Positions 1-6,910 of a DNA stretch of 15,583 nucleotides are shown here, in pieces. Under the pieces are notes generated by a model, which saw nothing but the letters and a program-made list of their open reading frames with translations, searched no databases and was not told where the DNA came from. The position numbers were made by a program, and so were the translations under genes. The stretch's first letter is position 1; each line of letters opens with the position of its first letter. This stretch comes from an uncultured Collinsella sp. (lineage in GTDB: Bacteria; Actinomycetota; Coriobacteriia; Coriobacteriales; Coriobacteriaceae), in NCBI GenBank assembly GCA_905209455.1, contig CAJLTA010000033.1, positions 1 through 15,583 on the forward strand, given 5' to 3'.

Positions 1-718
1 CCCCCCCCATCCACAGCAGGTCGTGGTTGCCCCACTGGATGTCGAGCGAATGGTAGGTGAGCAGACGGTCCATAATCTTGGCCGCGCCGCCGCCGCGGTC
101 GAAGATGTCGCCCACCAGGTGCAGGTGGTCGACGGCCAGGCGCTTGATGAGCGAGGCGAGCGACTCAATAAAGTCGTCGGCGCTGGCGGTCTCCAGGATG
201 GACTCCACGATGCGCTCGTGATAGCGCACGCGATAGTTGTTCTCGTCCGGGTGCGTGTGCAACAACTCGTCGATGATATAGGCGTAATCGCGCGGGATGG
301 CCTTACGCACCTTGGAGCGCGTGTAGCGGCTTGAAAGTGAGCGAGCGACCATGATGAGCTGGTCAAGCATCGTCTTGTACCAGGTGGGCGAGTCCTCGCG
401 CTGACTGCGGACCAGGTCGATCTTCTCGCGCGGGTAGTAGATGAGCGTACACAGCTCGCCCTTTTCGTCAAAGGAGAGCGTGTCGCCAAAGATCTCGTCG
501 ACATGTTCGCGCACGACGCCCGAGCAGTTGTTGAGGATGTGCATAAAGGCTTCGTACTCACCATGCACGTCGCTCATAAAATGCTCGGTGCCCTTGGGTA
601 GGTTGAGGATGGCCGAGAGGTTGATAATTTCGGTAAATGCGGATTGTTCGGTGGGGAACTGTCTCGACAGCAGGCGCAGATACTTGAAGTCTTGCGGGTT
701 GCGATCGAATGCGACCAT
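1..718 (-). CDS. fbp: Fructose-1,6-bisphosphatase class 3, N-terminal part (runs off the window)
   Basis: This gene encodes a class 3 (Firmicutes-type) fructose-1,6-bisphosphatase, the gluconeogenic cytosolic enzyme that hydrolyses fructose-1,6-bisphosphate to fructose-6-phosphate. I translated the minus strand from the ATG at 718; 239 codons are present and the rest of the roughly 650-residue family length lies left of base 1. The calcineurin-like metallophosphatase signature is seen in order: SDVHGEY (residues 49-55), GDIFDRGG (203-210) and WGNHD (229-233), which supply the metal ligands in this fold. The start is supported by a GGAAGG ribosome-binding site with a 6-base spacer. It is divergent from the degV-type gene, with a 320-base spacer that contains a perfect inverted repeat close to the fbp start. 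The last visible codons run into eight consecutive C on the plus strand, where I would have expected WMGAA, so the extreme end should be read with care. The family call is secure. Confidence 0.95.
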   Translation of the reverse strand, partial: MVAFDRNPQDFKYLRLLSRQFPTEQSAFTEIINLSAILNLPKGTEHFMSDVHGEYEAFMHILNNCSGVVREHVDEIFGDTLSFDEKGELCTLIYYPREKIDLVRSQREDSPTWYKTMLDQLIMVARSLSSRYTRSKVRKAIPRDYAYIIDELLHTHPDENNYRVRYHERIVESILETASADDFIESLASLIKRLAVDHLHLVGDIFDRGGGAAKIMDRLLTYHSLDIQWGNHDLLWMGG

Positions 719-745
719 GAAACACCTTCCGATGGGGCTGGTAAA

Positions 746-775
746 ACTGATAAACAGCGTCAAACGTTTATCAGT
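746..775. promoter_or_regulatory. Perfect 10-bp inverted repeat upstream of fbp (candidate operator)
   Basis: The arms are ACTGATAAAC (746-755) and GTTTATCAGT (766-775) with a 10-base spacer. The repeat lies 28-57 bases before the fbp start codon, where an operator or a leader hairpin would act. There is no T-run after it on either strand, so it is not a simple terminator. A repressor or activator site of a carbon-metabolism regulator is my inference; which protein binds is unknown. Confidence 0.55.
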
Positions 776-999
776 ATGCGCCGCTTTTGTTTCGATTTTG
801 CGCCAGCGGCTGAATTGTCGGCTGAATGGTTTGGTAAATCGATTTAGTGAAGGTAGATGTGTTGGTTGGGTGGAGACGACAGAGGGTGTTTTCTCAGATA
901 TTTATGCGTGGGGCCGGTGGAGACGATGGTGGTAAAGATGTTCACTATTTTTGGTTCGATTTGGTAAATAGTGGACATATGTACCGCATGTAGGCTCAC

Positions 1000-1010
1000 T
1001 GTGCGATAAT
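1000..1010 (+). promoter_or_regulatory. Extended -10 promoter element for the DegV gene
   Basis: TGTGCGATAAT contains GATAAT preceded by TG with one intervening base, an extended -10. No good -35 hexamer sits 16-18 bases upstream. Transcription would start near 1017, giving a leader of about 20 bases that carries the ribosome-binding site. The same 11-mer occurs on the minus strand upstream of metG. Confidence 0.45.
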
Positions 1011-1038
1011 TTGCGCAGCAATGAGTAAGGAGCCTCAT

Positions 1039-1929
1039 ATGAGTGATTATGTCCTGACCTGTGAATCCGCCGCCGACCGAACCCGTGAGTTCTTTGCGTC
1101 GCGCAATATCCCTGTCGTGTGTTTTCATTACGAGATCGACGATGTTGTCTATACGGACGATCTGTATCAGTCGATTACGCCGGACAAGTTTTTTGCCCAG
1201 ATTGCCGCGGGCGCCATGCCCAAGACGTCTCAGGTGAGCGTGGGCGAGTACGAGGAGTTTTGGGAGCCGTTTGTTGCCGAGGGTAAAGACGTGCTGCACC
1301 TGACGTTGTCGTCGGGTATTTCGGGCACGTATGGATCGGCCTGCGTCGCGGCGCAGATGCTCGCGGATCGCTATCCCCAGGGCGGCAAGGTGCGCGTCAT
1401 CGATTCGCTGGGGGCGTCTTCGGGCTTTGGCCTGTTGCTGGAATATGCCTCCGACGTGCGCGATAGCGGGGCTTCACTCGACGAGACGGCTGCCTGGATC
1501 GAGGAGCACAAACTCAACCTGCACCACTGGTTCTTCTCGACCGATCTGTCGAGCTACCTACGAGGCGGTCGCATTTCGGCTGCGAGCGCGATCATCGGCA
1601 CGGCGCTTAAGATTTGCCCGCTTATGACGGTCGATTGCGAAGGTAAGCTGTCGCCACGTGAGAAGATTCGCACTAAGAAGCGCGCGATTTCCGAGATGGC
1701 CAAGACCATGATGGCACACGTGCAGGACGGTGTGGATTATTCGGGTAAGTGCATCATGTCGCACTCGGCGTGCCGTGAGGATGCCGAGGCAGTTGCGGCG
1801 CTGATTGGGGAACAGGTTCCGCAGCTTAAAGGCAAGATTGAGATCAATGACATCGGTACTCTGATTGGCTCGCATACCGGACCTGGTACGGTGGCGCTCT
1901 TCTTTATGGGCGACAAGCGCGTGGATTAA
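1039..1929 (+). CDS. DegV family protein (FakB-like fatty-acid-binding protein)
   Basis: This 296-residue protein belongs to the DegV/FakB family. Members bind one fatty acid and, with the kinase FakA, deliver acyl-phosphate for phospholipid synthesis; fatty acid binding here is known for the family, not shown by the sequence. Seen are the family blocks TSQ (63-65), SSGISGTY (91-98), the YLRGGRI block (173-179) and the C-terminal IGSHTGPGTVALFF block (276-289). The length is normal for the family, which is about 280-300 residues. I chose the ATG at 1039 because TAAGGAG lies six bases before it; an in-frame ATG at 1021 has no ribosome-binding site and would sit almost on the predicted transcription start. 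It is a single-gene unit, divergent from fbp and convergent with the TIM-barrel gene. No FakA is in the window, and many genomes carry several DegV paralogues, so the ligand is not predictable. Confidence 0.93.
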   Translation: MSDYVLTCESAADRTREFFASRNIPVVCFHYEIDDVVYTDDLYQSITPDKFFAQIAAGAMPKTSQVSVGEYEEFWEPFVAEGKDVLHLTLSSGISGTYGSACVAAQMLADRYPQGGKVRVIDSLGASSGFGLLLEYASDVRDSGASLDETAAWIEEHKLNLHHWFFSTDLSSYLRGGRISAASAIIGTALKICPLMTVDCEGKLSPREKIRTKKRAISEMAKTMMAHVQDGVDYSGKCIMSHSACREDAEAVAALIGEQVPQLKGKIEINDIGTLIGSHTGPGTVALFFMGDKRVD

Positions 1930-1970
1930 TTTGCCCCATCACGTCGCTGCATGATTGCTCAAACGAAAAC

Positions 1971-1998
1971 GGCCCGCCTCACGTTTGTGGGGCGGGCC
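1971..1998. terminator. Bidirectional intrinsic terminator between the DegV and TIM-barrel genes
   Basis: GGCCCGCCTCAC (1971-1982) and GTGGGGCGGGCC (1987-1998) form a 12-bp stem with one G-T wobble and a GTTT loop. On the minus strand the stem is followed by GTTTTCGTTTG, a convincing U-rich tail for the gene that stops at 2010. On the plus strand the tail is weaker (AAGATGTTTT), but the hairpin sits 42 bases after the DegV stop, so it probably serves both. Confidence 0.85.
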
Positions 1999-2009
1999 AA
2001 GATGTTTTG

Positions 2010-3101
2010 CTAGCGCTTCTTTCCGCGGAAGAAAAAGCCGTGCAGTGACGGCTTGAGGCCGCGGTTGGCGCGATGCTCCTCGACGCGCTCGTGGATCGAA
2101 GCGACGCGCTCGATGACTTCGTCGGGAATCGGCACGTCGGGATTCATGTTCTCGACCTGGCTGACCTCGGCGGCGGCGACCTGGTCGATAATGGGCACAT
2201 CGTCGCGCGAGATGACAGGTGTGGCGTCTTCCTTCATCTTGCGATAGCGTTGCATCATGTCGGCCTGTAGCTGCTGGGCCGAAGGCGGCGTCCAGATGAT
2301 GGCGTTGGCGCCGGCGGCGATGGTTTCGCGGATGCTCTCGGGCGTCTTGCCGCCCGGCGCGATGAGCGGCAGGTTGGGATAGTGCTCGCGCAGCTCGCGT
2401 AGGACCTGGGGCGTGTTCTTGCCGGCGGCGATGTTGAGAATCTTGGCTCCGGCGCGCACCTTGGCGTGAGCATCGTCGTCGCAGCGAACGACCGTGGCGA
2501 TGACGGGGATGTCGGCGATGTTGGTGATGTGCTCGACCATCTCGGCAGTGGCGGGGGAGTTGACCACGCAGCCCGCCGCGCCCTGCATCTCGGAGACGGC
2601 TGCCATCTGTACGGAGCGCTTACCGGTGGTGGTGCCACCGCCCACGCCTACAAAGACCGGGCACTCGGCGACGGTCAGCAGCGCCTGCGTAATGGCCGGC
2701 TGCGGCGTGAAGGGGTAGACCGCAAAGACGGCATCGGCGTTGGAGTTGCGGATAACCGCGACATCGGTGGTGTAGATGAGCGATTTGATGCGACGGCCGA
2801 AGAGCGTGAAGCCGCTGGCCTCCTCGATCTCGTCGGGCATGCGAAGGGCAGCCTTGCGCAGACGTCCGTCGATGGGCAGGGGCTCCATGGGGAGCAGTCC
2901 GTTGGGGGTCACGGCTACCTGGGGCTCGGTGAACTCGTCTGCGAGCTCGACCTCGGAGAAATCGACCGAGGCGACGATGTCCTCGTGAACCTCGGCGGGC
3001 ACATCGATGGGAGCTTGGTCGTTTGCCGCGGCAGGCGTGTCGAAGGAGCTGGTGCCGACGAAGGCGTCGACGCGCTCGTTCAAATCGTTGAGAGAATCCA
3101 T
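2010..3101 (-). CDS. TIM-barrel-like protein of unknown function with acidic N-terminal extension
   Basis: I recognise no characterised enzyme in this 363-residue protein. Residues 1-80 are acidic and low in complexity, resembling a disordered tail. Residues about 84-290 look like an alternating beta/alpha barrel: strands such as AVFAVYP (124-130), CPVFVGVGGG (147-156), PVIATVV (199-205) and LPLIAPGG (244-251), then AGANAIIWTPPS (263-274). The glycine-rich strand ends and the late PGGKTPESI loop resemble phosphate-binding barrels of the KDPG-aldolase or ThiG type, but no catalytic set is clear. The C-terminus is basic (FFFRGKKR). The start at 3101 has only a weak ribosome-binding site; a shorter protein starting at Met72 is possible and would drop the acidic tail. 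It is transcribed alone, ends at the strong hairpin at 1971-1998, and faces away from the small membrane protein gene. Confidence is high that it is a gene and low for function. Confidence 0.8.
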   Translation of the reverse strand: MDSLNDLNERVDAFVGTSSFDTPAAANDQAPIDVPAEVHEDIVASVDFSEVELADEFTEPQVAVTPNGLLPMEPLPIDGRLRKAALRMPDEIEEASGFTLFGRRIKSLIYTTDVAVIRNSNADAVFAVYPFTPQPAITQALLTVAECPVFVGVGGGTTTGKRSVQMAAVSEMQGAAGCVVNSPATAEMVEHITNIADIPVIATVVRCDDDAHAKVRAGAKILNIAAGKNTPQVLRELREHYPNLPLIAPGGKTPESIRETIAAGANAIIWTPPSAQQLQADMMQRYRKMKEDATPVISRDDVPIIDQVAAAEVSQVENMNPDVPIPDEVIERVASIHERVEEHRANRGLKPSLHGFFFRGKKR

Positions 3102-3250
3102 GGTGGTCCGTTTCTATGTTGTGCACCCGTCAGCGTGCGACCGGCGCTACGATTGCTAAATCGTTTGACGAGTTGATTTTTCCCCGCCGCGCCATCCGTT
3201 AGACCGAAGGGCCGGCGAACGTGAAGGAGCTGTGGTGGCGGGGATCGAGG

Positions 3251-3259
3251 TGCTATCTT
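3251..3259 (+). promoter_or_regulatory. Extended -10 element before the small membrane protein gene
   Basis: TGCTATCTT reads as TG, one base, then TATCTT (4 of 6 to TATAAT). It lies 32 bases before the ATG at 3292, leaving room for a short leader with the GAGAGG ribosome-binding site. There is no clear -35. Confidence 0.35.
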
Positions 3260-3291
3260 GAAAGTTCCGTTTAAAAGAGAGGTGACGCGGT

Positions 3292-3462
3292 ATGGAATTG
3301 ACAGCAATGTTTGGCTCGATTGGCCTGTGTGTGGGCGCAATCGTTGTCGCCGCGGTCATCTACTTTGTGGTCACGGCCATTAAGGGCAAAAGGGCCGAAC
3401 GCAAGGAGCGCACGATGCTTAAACAGCATCGCGACCAACAGGGCAAACGCGCACAGAGATAG
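3292..3462 (+). CDS. Small single-pass membrane protein, 56 residues
   Basis: An ATG at 3292 is preceded by GAGAGG (3277-3282, nine-base spacer) and opens a 57-codon frame ending in TAG. Residues 9-30 form one uninterrupted hydrophobic helix rich in Val, Ile and Ala, and residues 31-56 are strongly basic (KGKRAERKER near the membrane, then Lys, Arg and Gln). By the positive-inside rule the C-terminal tail should be cytoplasmic, with only a short outside N-terminus. It has no signal peptidase site and no metal or catalytic motif. It converges on the methyltransferase gene with a 24-base gap, and is divergent from the TIM-barrel gene. Function is unknown; such proteins are often regulators or accessory subunits of larger membrane complexes, but nothing here says which. 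The clean ribosome-binding site, the promoter-like upstream element and the membrane-protein logic are the reasons for calling it. Confidence 0.7.
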   Translation: MELTAMFGSIGLCVGAIVVAAVIYFVVTAIKGKRAERKERTMLKQHRDQQGKRAQR

Positions 3463-3486
3463 CTTGTTGAGTTTTGGATCCGTGCG

Positions 3487-4590
3487 CTAGCTGCGTTTTC
3501 GAATCAGGGCAATGTAGAAGCCCTCAAAGTCGCGGCTAGGCGGAATGGTGAGCGTGCCGGGCAGGCCGTTGGCGATGGCCGATACCTGACCCGCGGCAAT
3601 GGCCTCGGTCAGAGCGTTGGACTCGACGCGCGGCTCCTCGCCGGCTTCCTGGGCACGGCGTGCTTCGCTTTCGCTCGGCGTGCCGTCAAGGGGGATGAGC
3701 TCGCAGTCCATATGCTTGTCGAGGGCCTCTTGCAGGGCGTCCTCGTTTTCCTGCGGCATGATCGAACAAGTGGAATAGACGAGCGTGCCGCCCGGCTTGA
3801 GGGCACCCATGGCGCGGTCCAGAAGCGCGCGCTGCGAGCGGGCGCACTTGACGAGCAACTGCTCGGTCAGGCCGCGCAGGCTTTTCTCGTTGCCGCTGAT
3901 GACGGTGCCCGTGCCGGTGCAGGGGGCGTCGAGCAGGATGCGGTCGAAGCGGAAGAACTCGTCGAGCTCGCGTGCGTCGATGCGCATGACGGGCACGTTT
4001 TTGGCACCCTGGCGATGGAGGTTTGATTCGAGCTTCTCGGCGCGGGGGATGTTCATCTCACAGGCGGTGAGGTGTGCCTGTCCCTGCGTGAGGGCGGCGA
4101 TCTGCGTCGTCTTGCCGCCAGGGGCTGCGCACATGTCCAGGATGTCCTCGCCTGCCTGGGCGCCCAGGACCAACGGCGGCATCATGGATGACAGGCTCTG
4201 CAGGTAGATCTTGCCGTCGCGGTAGATGTCGAGATCCCACAGATCGGAAACCTGGGCCTCGGGCAGGATAAAGGCGTCTGGGTACCAGGCGACGGGGTTG
4301 TGGGCGATGCCGGCTGCATCGAGCGCCGCAGCGATGTCCTCGGCGGTCGCCTTGAGCGTGTTGGCGCGCAGCGTGACCGGGCGTGTGACCGCGGCGCCGA
4401 AGCCCTCGATCATGAGCTCGGCATCGGCGGGCGCATAGGCGCCGGCGACCGTGTCGACCATAAAGCGCGGCAGGTCGGCGGCGCAGGGAAGGGCGGCAAG
4501 CCGGTCGGAAAGCTCGGTAGCAGCAAATTGCCTAAGCATGAGCTCGGGCTTGACCTGCTTTTTTTGCTTACGACGACGCGGCTTGGACAT
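3487..4590 (-). CDS. RsmB/NOP2-family rRNA cytosine-C5 methyltransferase
   Basis: This 367-residue enzyme transfers methyl from S-adenosylmethionine to C5 of a cytosine in RNA, most likely 16S rRNA (RsmB or RsmF type). Seen are the SAM-binding motif I DMCAAPGGKT (152-161), motif IV DAPCTGTGT (221-229, with C224 the release cysteine) and motif VI YSTCS (272-276, with C275 the catalytic nucleophile). A basic KPRRRKQKK tail at the N-terminus suits RNA contact. I chose the ATG at 4590 because AAGGAAAG lies just before it; a longer frame from 4617 would place that site inside the gene. The protein is shorter than E. coli RsmF and lacks an obvious C-terminal PUA-like domain, so the exact target base cannot be assigned. 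It follows metG by 37 bases on the same strand and is probably co-transcribed with it, a translation-linked pairing. Confidence 0.9.
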   Translation of the reverse strand: MSKPRRRKQKKQVKPELMLRQFAATELSDRLAALPCAADLPRFMVDTVAGAYAPADAELMIEGFGAAVTRPVTLRANTLKATAEDIAAALDAAGIAHNPVAWYPDAFILPEAQVSDLWDLDIYRDGKIYLQSLSSMMPPLVLGAQAGEDILDMCAAPGGKTTQIAALTQGQAHLTACEMNIPRAEKLESNLHRQGAKNVPVMRIDARELDEFFRFDRILLDAPCTGTGTVISGNEKSLRGLTEQLLVKCARSQRALLDRAMGALKPGGTLVYSTCSIMPQENEDALQEALDKHMDCELIPLDGTPSESEARRAQEAGEEPRVESNALTEAIAAGQVSAIANGLPGTLTIPPSRDFEGFYIALIRKRS

Positions 4591-4627
4591 CCGTCTTTCC
4601 TTCCCATTCCATTGCATGTCGAGTGTT

Positions 4628-6778
4628 TTAGTACTGGCTCTCGTGCTTGCTAAAGAAGTCGAAGCGCGGGGGCAGCGGCTTTACGCGGTGCTCGCCGGGC
4701 TTCTCACCCAGGCTCTCCACGAACTCGTCCGTGGAGGCAAAGATGTTATCCCAGCTAAAGAAGGCGACCGGATCGACGTCGAAGTATTCGCAGATGAGCT
4801 CGCAGCCGGCCGGCACAATACCGTGCATGAGCACGGTCGCCACGCGCAGCTCGGTAAAGGCGTCGACGAGGGCCTGCGTCATTGCGGCGTTTGCCTCGTT
4901 ACCCTCGAGCTTGTTGGCGGCCTTGGAGGCATCGCTCCAGCGCTTGTTGGCAGCGCGCAGGTAGTCGTCGCACACGGCGAGCGCGCGGTGCGTCTCGAAC
5001 TTGTACATGGCCTGCTCAAAGGCAAGGGCTGCCTGCTGGGCGGCTTCGACCACGGTGTCAGAAGCGGCACCAGCGGGGATGCAGCCGTTGCGGTAGGGGC
5101 TCTCGTCGCCCTCCTTGACGGCGACGCCGTAGAAGCAGCTGCGGGCCAAGCGGTTGAACACGCCGGTCAACAGCGCGCTCTCCTTAAGGGCCGGATCGAT
5201 GACGCGCTTGTCGTCGCAGGCGCGCACCTCGTTGCCGTCCTTGTCCTTGCCGGTCACACGTGTGTCGTATGCCTTGGGGCTAAAGCTCACCGGCTTCTCG
5301 GACAGGCCGAGCGACAGCCAATGCGCGCGCATCTGCTCGCAGGTGTAGTGGTTGAGTAGGTCGTCTGCCGGCGGGGGAGGCGTCTGCGAGGACGAGCTGG
5401 CCTTTTTGCCCATGTAGAGCAGGTGGTAGCAGGCGCTGACGGTGCTCTGCGTGAGGTTCCAGCCCAGGGCCTCCCACATGGCGGTCTGCGCGATGCAGTA
5501 GAAGTAGATGTTGTCCTGACCGATGAACTGGTAGATCTGAGCGTCGTCAGAGCACCACCAGTCGCGCCAGTCGAGCGAGCTGTGCTGGTAGGTGGGTGCG
5601 GGTACCTGCGTGGAATCGGCAGCGGGCTCGCCCATGAGGGCGGCATCCTGGGCGGCGACGCCCTCGGTCACGCCGGCGGCCTTGGCATCGCGCGCGAGCA
5701 CGGTACGCGTATAGCTGATGGGCGCCCACAGGCTCTCGGGCCAGCACCAGCAGGTGACGTCGGAGACGCCGTCGACCTCGGGCACCGGAACGCCCCAGTC
5801 GATGTTGCCGGTGATGCGGAAGGGCACGAGTGCCTTGCCGCTGCGGAAGCGCACGCCACCGTTGGCGAGCACTGCGTGGGCATCGTCGCGCTCCTTCCAG
5901 CTGGGGAAGGTGACGGTAAAGCTGCTCTTGTTTCCCTCGGGCTCCAGCACGGTGTGCTCGGGAAGCTGATCCTCGACGGCATCGAAGGCCTCGCGGAACT
6001 TGTTCTGGATATAGAGCTGAGCCGGCAGCAGCCACTCCTCCATGGTCTTGGAGACCACGGAGCGAACCTGCGGGTTCTGGGCTAGCTTGGCGGTATAGGT
6101 CTTCATAAAGTCGAGGTAGGCCGGCAGGTCAAAGTAGAGGTTGTCGACCGGGCGCAGCTCGGGCACCTCGCCGGTGAGCTGGCTCTTGGGCGCGATGAGC
6201 TCCTCGGGCTCAAACTGGTGGCCCAGGTCACACTCGTCGGCATAGGCCTTCTCGGACTTGCAGCCCTGGATGGGGCAGCGGCCGATTACCTGACGGCCGT
6301 TGAGGAACGTGCCGGCCTTGGCATCGTAGAACTGCAGCGTGGAGCGCTTGGAGATGGTGCCCTGCTCGTGCAGGCGCTTGATAATCTCGGCGGTCACCTC
6401 GTTGTGAATCTGCGCAGCCGGCTCAAGGCCCGAGCCGCCGTAGATATCGCAGCTGATGTTGTAGTTGTTGAGGGTCGCTGCTTGGCGGGAGTGATTGGAC
6501 TCGACGTACTCGTTAATGGACTTGTCGTAGCCCTCGTTCTCCTTGAGCTTGCGGTAGCTCTCCATGATGGGCGAGCCGTAGCAGTCGGTGCCCGAGGTGA
6601 AGATGACGTTCTCGCGGCCCAGACGGTCGCGCAGGAAGCGGGCGAAGAAGTCGGCCGGGACAAAGACGCCGCCGACGTGGCCAAAGTGAAGGCCCTTGTT
6701 GCCGTAGGGCTCGCCGGCGGTAACGATGGCGCGGCGAGGCCAGCTGGGACGGTCGTTCATGGAGTATTTGGATGCCAT
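4628..6778 (-). CDS. metG: Methionyl-tRNA synthetase, divergent form with degenerate KMSKS loop
   Basis: This 716-residue class I aminoacyl-tRNA synthetase should charge tRNA-Met. The HIGH motif appears as HFGH (31-34) after AGEPYGNKG. A zinc knuckle is formed by C168, C173, C183 and H187. FIGQDNIYFY (418-427) matches the FIGKDxxYFH block of MetRS, and a KESALLTGVFNRL block (532-544) opens the anticodon-binding helical domain. The KMSKS loop is degenerate: MGKKASSSS (456-464), followed by QTPPPP. The usual tRNA-binding EMAP domain is not evident at the C-terminus. The connective region is expanded, including a WCWPESLWAP block at 344-353. The ATG at 6778 is chosen because AAGGAG precedes it closely; a frame extending to 6871 has no such site and crosses the predicted promoter. 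The methyltransferase gene follows after 37 bases. Specificity for methionine is a family-level inference; it might be a MetRS paralogue rather than the only enzyme. Confidence 0.88.
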   Translation of the reverse strand: MASKYSMNDRPSWPRRAIVTAGEPYGNKGLHFGHVGGVFVPADFFARFLRDRLGRENVIFTSGTDCYGSPIMESYRKLKENEGYDKSINEYVESNHSRQAATLNNYNISCDIYGGSGLEPAAQIHNEVTAEIIKRLHEQGTISKRSTLQFYDAKAGTFLNGRQVIGRCPIQGCKSEKAYADECDLGHQFEPEELIAPKSQLTGEVPELRPVDNLYFDLPAYLDFMKTYTAKLAQNPQVRSVVSKTMEEWLLPAQLYIQNKFREAFDAVEDQLPEHTVLEPEGNKSSFTVTFPSWKERDDAHAVLANGGVRFRSGKALVPFRITGNIDWGVPVPEVDGVSDVTCWCWPESLWAPISYTRTVLARDAKAAGVTEGVAAQDAALMGEPAADSTQVPAPTYQHSSLDWRDWWCSDDAQIYQFIGQDNIYFYCIAQTAMWEALGWNLTQSTVSACYHLLYMGKKASSSSQTPPPPADDLLNHYTCEQMRAHWLSLGLSEKPVSFSPKAYDTRVTGKDKDGNEVRACDDKRVIDPALKESALLTGVFNRLARSCFYGVAVKEGDESPYRNGCIPAGAASDTVVEAAQQAALAFEQAMYKFETHRALAVCDDYLRAANKRWSDASKAANKLEGNEANAAMTQALVDAFTELRVATVLMHGIVPAGCELICEYFDVDPVAFFSWDNIFASTDEFVESLGEKPGEHRVKPLPPRFDFFSKHESQY

Positions 6779-6859
6779 GGGACTCCTTCGCATATGGTGA
6801 GAGCGCAGCCGGGCGTGGGGCTCGGCGGCGCGGTGGTCAATTCGTGCATATCGTTCGAC

Positions 6860-6870
6860 ATTATCGCACA
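6860..6870 (-). promoter_or_regulatory. Extended -10 promoter element for metG
   Basis: On the minus strand the sequence reads TGTGCGATAAT, the same 11-mer as upstream of the DegV gene: GATAAT with an extended TG. Transcription would begin near 6853, leaving a 5' leader of about 75 bases before the metG start at 6778. There is no good -35 hexamer. The leader is too short for a T-box. Confidence 0.45.
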
Positions 6871-6910
6871 TGCGGACGGGTACGTGGCAGGGGCGCTATC
6901 CTAAGATGCT

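Larger units (their letters stand above)
719..1038. other. Divergent intergenic region between fbp and the DegV gene
   Basis: This 320-base stretch holds no gene that I can support. Seen in it: the fbp ribosome-binding site, a perfect 10-bp inverted repeat (746-775), an AT-rich zone around 940-985 with a short ACATATGT palindrome at 975-982, and an extended -10 element for the DegV gene at 1000-1010. An open frame from 844 to 1299 on the minus strand crosses it but runs antisense through DegV and shows no protein-like sequence. The length and content suggest regulated divergent promoters. Confidence 0.6.

Noticed and set aside
844..1299. Minus-strand frame reaching from DegV into the fbp spacer
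   Set aside because: It is antisense to the conserved DegV N-terminus, and its tail is spacer sequence with no protein-like pattern.
2466..3176. Long plus-strand open frame antisense to the TIM-barrel gene
   Set aside because: Its translation is rich in Gly, Asp and Arg repeats without motifs and mirrors a well-formed minus-strand gene; GC-rich DNA gives such shadows.
4451..6904. Several long plus-strand open frames across metG
   Set aside because: They are antisense to a clear MetRS with HFGH, zinc ligands and FIGQD blocks; low-complexity Ala, Gly and Val-rich products without start signals.
6779..6910. T-box leader for metG
   Set aside because: The space from the promoter candidate to the start is only about 75 bases and lacks the T-box sequence and specifier stem.
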